Source: Phycisphaerales bacterium UBA2266 (lineage in GTDB: Bacteria; Planctomycetota; Phycisphaerae; Sedimentisphaerales; Anaerobacaceae). Taken from it: a DNA stretch of 5,172 nucleotides. The notes below the pieces were generated by a model. It was not told where the DNA came from. It was given only the letters and a program-made list of their open reading frames with translations, and ran no database searches. The DNA is taken from assembly GCA_002347125.1 (NCBI GenBank), contig DDXG01000383.1, forward strand, positions 28,279 through 33,450. The letters are read 5' to 3'. Shown here piece by piece: positions 1 to 5,172 of this stretch (the first letter of the stretch is position 1; each line of letters opens with the position of its first letter). The position numbers were made by a program, and so were the translations under genes.

Positions 1-4
1 CAAC

Positions 5-1819
5 CTATGGTTCCAGCGTGCCTCCGCAGTCCGCGGGGATGCCGGGGCCGAAAGGCGGCGCGTTGATATACCAATGCGCCATGAGAATATTGAGGTCGTT
101 GAAGTGAACCCGGTAGTAACCTGTCTTGCTGCTGCCCTCAGCGGCGTGGTCGAAGTCCGCGCAGATACCGGCGGAACCTACCCCCGGCCCATGGGGTGGT
201 TCGGCGATGTTCCAGGTGCCCATCAAGACGTTAAGGTCGTAGAAACGCACATAGTATATCTGTCCGCACTTGAGAGTGCCCTCCCACCGGCCGTCCGTGT
301 CACCGCGACATTGCCTGGGGAAGCACCAGCATTCGGGCATGCCGACTTTGACCCATTCGCCGTGGTCTGGATGATTGACCGGGAAGCAGCCGGCGGTTGA
401 CAGCGACTTACTCCCTTCGGATGTCCCGCCATAGGCGCCCATGTTGATCCGCTGGCCGTGGGGCCAGGGTTCCGCCGACCAGTCGGAGTCCGGGTTGCCT
501 GTGTCGATGCACGGACTTGTGACGCCATCCTTGACCCAGGCGCCGACCGCGGGGTCATATCGACCCGCCTGGCTCTTGAGATGATAGTCGCCGACCGTGG
601 ACCACTGCCCGTCGGCGGCGAAACAGGGATCAGCGTCGATATTACCGGGTCCCCAGGATACCTCGCCGTCACCGGTCACGACGTCACGGCCCCCGATCAC
701 GTCGCAGTAGCGGACCTCCAGTGTGCCGCCGGCGGCTACACCGATGCCGCAATTGACGATGCAGTTCTCCATCCACACGCTATACCCGGCCCCGACTCCG
801 AGTCCATCGGCGAGATTCCACAACGTGCAGTTGCGAAACTCCGCCGAGCAGTCCTCGATGGTCCAGACGGGCGATGGCCTTGCGCACATGTACGCGCTGT
901 CGGCGACAACGCAGTTCTCGATGAGCCCGTCGAAGCCCGCAATCAAACGACCGCATCCTGTCGCGACATTCTGAATCAGACAGTGGCTGATGGTGCCCTT
1001 TGCATGATGGGCCCCGAGCGGGTCAAGGTTTGCGTCGAAACCCGAGACAGCGCCCTTGATGGTGAATCCCGCCAGCACGCAGTCGGGGCCCTCAGTCCCG
1101 CGAAAGACAACGCTGCCGTCAATGATCGTATTACGGGCCGATTCGAAGCCGTTGAGGTCCTCGCCGACCACCGTCAGGTTCTTGCCGCGGAAGTTGATGT
1201 CCTCGCTGTATGTGCCGGGCAGGACCACAACCGTCCAGCCGATGGGGGTGCAGCCGATGCCCGTCTGGATGTGTTGCAGGGCGGTCTGCGGCGTCCGTCC
1301 GTCATTGTCGTCGTCGCCGTCCGGGGCGACGTAGATGGTCCTCAAAGGCGCCTGGGCGACCGCCTCCAGCCGGTACTGGAACCCGTCGCAGACATCTTCG
1401 TAGAAGCCGCCGGACAGCCGGATCGTCTCGCCCTCGTAGACAACCGCCAGGCGGATGGCGCTGCGGGGGATTATGACACCCTCGCTTGTCGCGGGCAGTT
1501 CAAACACGATCCCCGTGTCGTTCATATCCACGCACTGCAAATGCGTCATGTCAAACAGTGCCCCAAGGTCCCGCCCGTCGGCGTATGTGGCGTTCACGTC
1601 CTGGATAGACGCCGTCCATCGCACACAGTCCACCACGATGGAGAACTCCCCCCGGACCTCGTGCTCCCAGAACCAACCCCCGATGCCGCCGGTCTGAATC
1701 AGCGTGCTCCGCCCGACCACGAATTCATATTCCGTCAGGATGCCCGATGCCGCCCCCTGAAAACAGAGCCCCATCAGAAGCGCCAGGGCGCACGTTCTCT
1801 CGATACCCCTATTCCTCAT
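5..1819 (-). CDS. Secreted right-handed parallel beta-helix protein with C-terminal dockerin-like repeats
   Basis: This 604-residue protein is probably exported and acts outside the cell or at its surface. Residues 1-25 look like a signal peptide: MRNRGIER, a hydrophobic stretch (ALALLMGLCF), then a small-residue cleavage zone (GAAS). Residues 28-158 form a beta-rich domain I cannot name. Residues 162-188 (IYVAPDGDDDNDG, then ALQHIQTGI) are the usual opening of DUF1565/pectate-lyase-like helix proteins, followed by VVVLPGTYSEDINF and VVGED. Residues 230-380 show helix turns with Cys-x-hydrophobic-x-Asn/Asp patterns (C280, C303, C324, C331, C353, C372). The helix domain closes with SPCIDTGNP and RINMGAYGG (about 435-465), and two dockerin-like repeats follow (504-593). 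ATG 1819 is chosen because GGAGG lies 9 bases upstream and the signal peptide begins there. The frame is open up to 1918, but the predicted promoter overlaps that extension. No catalytic residues can be assigned; a polysaccharide-binding or lyase role is only a guess. Confidence 0.88.
   Translation of the reverse strand: MRNRGIERTCALALLMGLCFQGAASGILTEYEFVVGRSTLIQTGGIGGWFWEHEVRGEFSIVVDCVRWTASIQDVNATYADGRDLGALFDMTHLQCVDMNDTGIVFELPATSEGVIIPRSAIRLAVVYEGETIRLSGGFYEDVCDGFQYRLEAVAQAPLRTIYVAPDGDDDNDGRTPQTALQHIQTGIGCTPIGWTVVVLPGTYSEDINFRGKNLTVVGEDLNGFESARNTIIDGSVVFRGTEGPDCVLAGFTIKGAVSGFDANLDPLGAHHAKGTISHCLIQNVATGCGRLIAGFDGLIENCVVADSAYMCARPSPVWTIEDCSAEFRNCTLWNLADGLGVGAGYSVWMENCIVNCGIGVAAGGTLEVRYCDVIGGRDVVTGDGEVSWGPGNIDADPCFAADGQWSTVGDYHLKSQAGRYDPAVGAWVKDGVTSPCIDTGNPDSDWSAEPWPHGQRINMGAYGGTSEGSKSLSTAGCFPVNHPDHGEWVKVGMPECWCFPRQCRGDTDGRWEGTLKCGQIYYVRFYDLNVLMGTWNIAEPPHGPGVGSAGICADFDHAAEGSSKTGYYRVHFNDLNILMAHWYINAPPFGPGIPADCGGTLEP
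41..310 (-). repeat. Two tandem dockerin-like repeats (protein level) at the C-terminus of the beta-helix protein
   Basis: Two related segments lie head to tail. Copy 1 is residues 504-546 (C-R-G-D-T-D-G, then VRFYDLNVLMGTW, then PPHGPG). Copy 2 is residues 553-593 (C-A-D-F-D, then VHFNDLNILMAHW, then PPFGPG). Each pairs a D-x-D with a later D-L-N-x-L, as in the F-hand calcium loop of type I dockerins. The distance from first to last Asp is about 20 residues instead of 11, so each loop carries an insertion. In cellulosomes dockerins bind cohesins; in planctomycetes the partner of such domains is not known to me. Attachment or calcium-dependent folding is inferred. Confidence 0.7.
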
Positions 1820-1828
1820 GGCACAAAA

Positions 1829-1834
1829 CCTCCC
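1829..1834 (-). promoter_or_regulatory. Ribosome-binding site of the beta-helix gene
   Basis: The minus strand reads GGGAGG, with GGAGG 9 bases before ATG 1819. It is a strong Shine-Dalgarno match and decides the start. The upstream in-frame starts would add 33 residues that do not resemble a signal peptide. Confidence 0.8.
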
Positions 1835-1859
1835 AAACAGGCACATTGTCAACGACGCC

Positions 1860-1879
1860 GCCGGGGGCCTTGCCCCGGC
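1860..1879 (-). promoter_or_regulatory. GC-rich hairpin in the leader of the beta-helix mRNA
   Basis: A perfect 7-bp inverted repeat (GCCGGGG / CCCCGGC) encloses a 6-base loop. It sits about 10 bases after the predicted transcription start and 40 bases before the start codon. No T-run follows on either strand, so it is not a standard intrinsic terminator. It may protect the 5' end of the mRNA, or it may be a chance product of high GC content. Confidence 0.35.
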
Positions 1880-1895
1880 CGGCCCCACGAAGAGA

Positions 1896-1924
1896 AGCCT
1901 ACCACATCCGCGACGCAATGTCCA
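1896..1924 (-). promoter_or_regulatory. Predicted sigma70-type promoter of the beta-helix gene
   Basis: On the minus strand the -35 box is TGGACA (1924-1919, five of six matches to TTGACA), the spacer is 17 bases, and the -10 box is TAGGCT (1901-1896), preceded by TG-N to give an extended -10. Transcription would begin near 1889, leaving a leader of about 70 bases before ATG 1819. It lies in the 153-base gap between the small membrane protein and the beta-helix gene, so the beta-helix gene need not depend on the transporter transcript. Spacing and box positions fit well, but planctomycete promoters are poorly characterised. Confidence 0.5.
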
Positions 1925-1972
1925 GCCAATTCCCCCGAGAGTCCTCGAATTATTCGCCCAATCGCCGGCCCG

Positions 1973-2512
1973 TCAGGAGCACGGTTCTCCGAGCTTTCGC
2001 AGCACCGCGAGGCTGTCGGCGAACTGTTCCCTGGCCCTTCCCAGGTACTCGTTGACCTCGTCGACATATCCATCGGCCGAGGCGGACCAGACGCGGTTGA
2101 GGTATCGCTCCCCGGCCGCGAACGGGTTCATGACATCCGCGTAGGCCTGCAGGCCGTGCACGTAAACGATGCTCTCCCTGGCCTCCACGAATCGCTCCAG
2201 GTCGTTGGGAAACAACTCGCTGATCCACCGCCGCACGTCATGAGTCTCGACGTCCGCCTTGCGCCCGTCCAGGTCTGTGATATTCGCCGTGATCCGCGCC
2301 AGACTTGTCCTGACCGCCTCCATATTCGACGCCAGCTTCTTTGTACCGGTGCTGTGCGTTTTCTGTGCAAGGCGGACCATGAACACGCCGGCTGCCGCCG
2401 CGGCGATGGCGGGAATGAAATAGGCCCAACGGACCTCATCCTTGTCCGCGACACCGGCCGTGGCCCCGCCCAGAAACCCTATCGTTATTACGATATACCC
2501 TATATTCTTCAT
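1973..2512 (-). CDS. Small membrane protein of unknown function, co-transcribed with the OPT transporter
   Basis: I do not recognise this 179-residue protein. Two hydrophobic helices are clear: about residues 4-21 (GYIVITIGFLGGATAGV) and 29-49 (YFIPAIAAAAAGVFMVRLA), joined by a short acidic turn (ADKDE). Basic residues after helix 2 (R47, K51, K58, K59) suggest, by the positive-inside rule, that the long C-terminal part is cytoplasmic. That part (60-179) looks almost entirely helical, with a possible coiled coil around 58-88, and ends in CS. ATG 2512 is chosen because it is the first start after the transporter stop, 14 bases away, and the hydrophobic segment begins there. The frame runs open upstream to 3211 only as a shadow inside the transporter. 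The ribosome-binding site is weak (GAG 9 bases before ATG), which fits translational coupling. Its position suggests an accessory or regulatory partner of the transporter; this is inference from gene order. Confidence 0.78.
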   Translation of the reverse strand: MKNIGYIVITIGFLGGATAGVADKDEVRWAYFIPAIAAAAAGVFMVRLAQKTHSTGTKKLASNMEAVRTSLARITANITDLDGRKADVETHDVRRWISELFPNDLERFVEARESIVYVHGLQAYADVMNPFAAGERYLNRVWSASADGYVDEVNEYLGRAREQFADSLAVLRKLGEPCS

Positions 2513-2519
2513 GGTATAT
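2493..2519 (-). promoter_or_regulatory. AT-rich inverted repeat with the start codon of the small membrane protein in its loop
   Basis: In the mRNA, ATATACC (2519-2513) can pair with GGTATAT (2499-2493), leaving a 13-base loop that begins with the ATG at 2512. The stem is 7 bp and mostly A-U, so it is weak, but it sits directly on the initiation region beside a poor ribosome-binding site. It could limit independent initiation unless ribosomes arrive from the transporter cistron. Chance occurrence in an AT-rich patch is possible. Confidence 0.3.
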
Positions 2520-2526
2520 AACTCGA

Positions 2527-4296
<1,770 letters not shown>

Positions 4297-4303
4297 GCGA
4301 TGG

Positions 4304-4309
4304 CCTCCT
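4304..4309 (-). promoter_or_regulatory. Ribosome-binding site of the OPT transporter
   Basis: The minus strand reads AGGAGG, ending 7 bases before GTG 4296. The full six-base match at ideal spacing supports the non-ATG start. Confidence 0.85.
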
Positions 4310-4339
4310 GTGCCTGTTGAACATCCGGTTCATGGCAGG

Positions 4340-4368
4340 ACCATACCGGAAAACGCCCCCGCTCGCAA
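4340..4368 (-). promoter_or_regulatory. Predicted sigma70-type promoter of the OPT transporter operon
   Basis: On the minus strand TTGCGA (4368-4363, four of six) and TATGGT (4345-4340, four of six) are separated by exactly 17 bases. Transcription would start near 4333, giving a leader of about 37 bases before GTG 4296. It lies in the only gap upstream of the transporter and no better match was seen there. It would drive both the transporter and the small membrane protein. Confidence 0.5.
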
Positions 4369-4437
4369 CCCGTAATTCCGTCCGTCCGTGCGGCCGTAAC
4401 CGCCAGAGCAAATCCCGCCGCCGGACGAAGTATCCGC

Positions 4438-4474
4438 GCACGGCGACACGGGCAGGATGCCCATGCCGCCGCAC
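4438..4474 (-). terminator. 17-bp hairpin downstream of the methyltransferase (U-less terminator or 3'-end stabiliser)
   Basis: Minus-strand RNA can form a 17-bp uninterrupted stem, GUGCGGCGGCAUGGGCA with UGCCCGUGUCGCCGUGC, closed by a UCC loop. Thirteen pairs are Watson-Crick and four are G-U. On the opposite strand those four become A-C mismatches, so the fold is specific to the direction in which the methyltransferase is transcribed. It begins 26 bases after the methyltransferase stop and about 70 bases before the transporter's -35 box. No U-run follows, so this is not a classical intrinsic terminator. A terminator lacking a U-tract or an exonuclease block is the likeliest role. Confidence 0.5.
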
Positions 4475-4500
4475 CCGGACGACCATCGCGGCACGACGGA

Positions 4501-5172
4501 TCAGTACTTCTTCATCGTTACGCTCACCCCGCCCTGAAGCAGCAGAGTCTCGAGATTCTTGTCCGTCGTAATCGCCTGGACAAACCGCGGGTCGGCCTGA
4601 CCGGGGTTCATGTTGTGCGCAATAATCAAACCACCGGCCCGCAGTTTCGGCAGCAGCTTCTGCATATAGTCCAGGTAGCCTTCCTTGTCCGCATCCAGGA
4701 AAACGATATCGATGGGGCCTTCGACATCGTTGACCTTCTCATGGGCATCGCCCATGACCAGCTTAATCTGCTCCTCGACGCCGGCCTTCTTGAAGTTCTC
4801 GCGGGCGACAGAGGCGCGGGCCTCGTCAATCTCGTGCGTGATCAGCACCCCTCCGGTCTTGCGAAGGGCCAGGGCGAACCAGATGCCCGAATAACCCGTC
4901 GAGGTCCCCAGCTCCACCACCTTCCTGGCCTGGAGGCTCTCGGTCAGCAGGCGCAACAGTCGGCCGTCCTCCTTGGGCACGTTCATGTTCCCGCGGCGAC
5001 CCGTGCGGTCCATCACGTCAAGCATCTCAAGGATCTTGGCCTCCGCATCGTCCTTGGCAAGGGGCTCGGTCCTCATGAAGTCGCCCGCCATAGTGCCCAT
5101 CCCGCCCGGACCACCCATACCTCCGGGACCGCCCCTCTGCCCACCCCTCATGCCGTCGCGACCGCCCATAGC
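4501..5172 (-). CDS. SAM-dependent O-methyltransferase (COMT/CCoAOMT-like), 5' end outside the window
   Basis: The visible 222 residues from Met 5169 contain a complete class I methyltransferase fold resembling PF01596 enzymes, which transfer a methyl group from S-adenosylmethionine to a hydroxyl, often with a divalent metal. Visible motifs are VVELGTSTGYSG (84-95, SAM loop), HEID (112-115, acidic residue for the SAM ribose), GDA (140-142), IVFLDADKEGY (155-165) and GGLIIAHN (179-186). By comparison with catechol O-methyltransferase, D159 matches the metal-binding Asp141 and K162 the catalytic Lys144. The usual D-N metal pair is H185-N186 here. Residues 2-27 are Gly/Met/Arg-rich. The frame is open to the window edge and no ribosome-binding site can be seen for Met 5169, so the true start, possibly with a signal peptide, probably lies upstream. 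The substrate is unknown. A hairpin follows the stop. Confidence 0.85.
   Translation of the reverse strand, partial: AMGGRDGMRGGQRGGPGGMGGPGGMGTMAGDFMRTEPLAKDDAEAKILEMLDVMDRTGRRGNMNVPKEDGRLLRLLTESLQARKVVELGTSTGYSGIWFALALRKTGGVLITHEIDEARASVARENFKKAGVEEQIKLVMGDAHEKVNDVEGPIDIVFLDADKEGYLDYMQKLLPKLRAGGLIIAHNMNPGQADPRFVQAITTDKNLETLLLQGGVSVTMKKY
5089..5166 (-). repeat. Gly/Met/Arg-rich low-complexity segment of the methyltransferase N-terminus
   Basis: Residues 2-27 after Met 5169 consist mostly of Gly with Arg, Met, Pro and Gln. They include a doubled GGPGGM unit (13-18 and 19-24) and RGG triplets. Such linkers are flexible and often join a signal peptide or membrane anchor to a folded domain. The segment continues toward the window edge, so its full extent is unknown. 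Confidence 0.7.

Larger units (their letters stand above)
4297..4500. other. Intergenic region between the methyltransferase and the OPT transporter
   Basis: These 204 bases hold no convincing gene. From the methyltransferase side they contain a 17-bp hairpin (4438-4474), a triple GGAC-type run (GGACGGACGG, near 4379-4388), the transporter promoter (4340-4368) and its ribosome-binding site (4304-4309). A 68-codon minus-strand frame (4280-4486) and an 84-codon plus-strand frame cross it. Both give Arg-rich translations without recognisable features and look like products of high GC content. Confidence 0.6.

Noticed and set aside
1820..1855. Perfect TTGACA on the minus strand (about 1852-1847) as a -35 box
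   Set aside because: No acceptable -10 follows at 16-18 bases, and a start from it would fall at or inside the beta-helix start codon.
1820..1918. N-terminal extension of the beta-helix protein to an upstream start at 1918
   Set aside because: The 33 added residues precede a clear signal peptide, the strong GGAGG site points to ATG 1819, and the predicted promoter and transcription start fall inside the extension.
1925..1972. Intrinsic terminator after the small membrane protein
   Set aside because: Only very short inverted repeats (4-5 bp) occur after its stop and none is followed by a T-run.
458..2521. 687-codon plus-strand open frame
   Set aside because: It lies opposite the beta-helix and small membrane protein genes, crosses both and the gap between them, and its translation is Asp/Arg/Pro-rich with no recognisable domain. 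High GC content explains it.

Overview
The window is GC-rich bacterial DNA with four protein genes, all on the minus strand. Read in the direction of transcription (right to left) they are: a class I SAM-dependent O-methyltransferase whose 5' end lies beyond the right edge (4501-5172); an OPT-family transporter (2527-4296); a small two-helix membrane protein of unknown function (1973-2512); and a secreted right-handed parallel beta-helix protein with a C-terminal pair of dockerin-like repeats (5-1819). No tRNA, rRNA, CRISPR array, transposase or long nucleotide repeat is visible, and nothing suggests a recent insertion.

The best clue to the organism is the beta-helix protein. Its C-terminus carries two copies of a Cys/Asp-rich segment ending in DLNxLMxxW followed by PPxGPG, after a helix domain ending in RINMGAYGG. 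From memory, this combination is typical of exported proteins of Planctomycetota, especially Phycisphaerae/Sedimentisphaerales-like bacteria. The assignment is inferred from family resemblance and has not been searched.

There appear to be at least two transcription units. A sigma70-type promoter at 4340-4368 lies just upstream of the transporter, which starts with GTG behind an AGGAGG ribosome-binding site. The small membrane protein starts 14 bases after the transporter stop, so the two are very probably co-transcribed and the small protein is a candidate transporter partner. A second promoter (1896-1924, TGGACA-N17-TAGGCT with an extended -10) serves the beta-helix gene and gives a leader of about 70 bases with a GC-rich hairpin. 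The methyltransferase is separated from the transporter by 204 bases holding a 17-bp hairpin that folds fully only as minus-strand RNA.

The physiological link between the four genes is not obvious. Transporter plus small membrane protein is the one convincing functional pair. The beta-helix protein fits an extracellular or cell-surface, possibly carbohydrate-related, role, and the methyltransferase substrate is unknown. I found no clear new multi-gene system. The most interesting items are the transporter-linked small protein, the methyltransferase with an Asp-to-His change at its predicted metal site and a Gly/Met/Arg-rich N-terminus, and the strand-specific hairpin.
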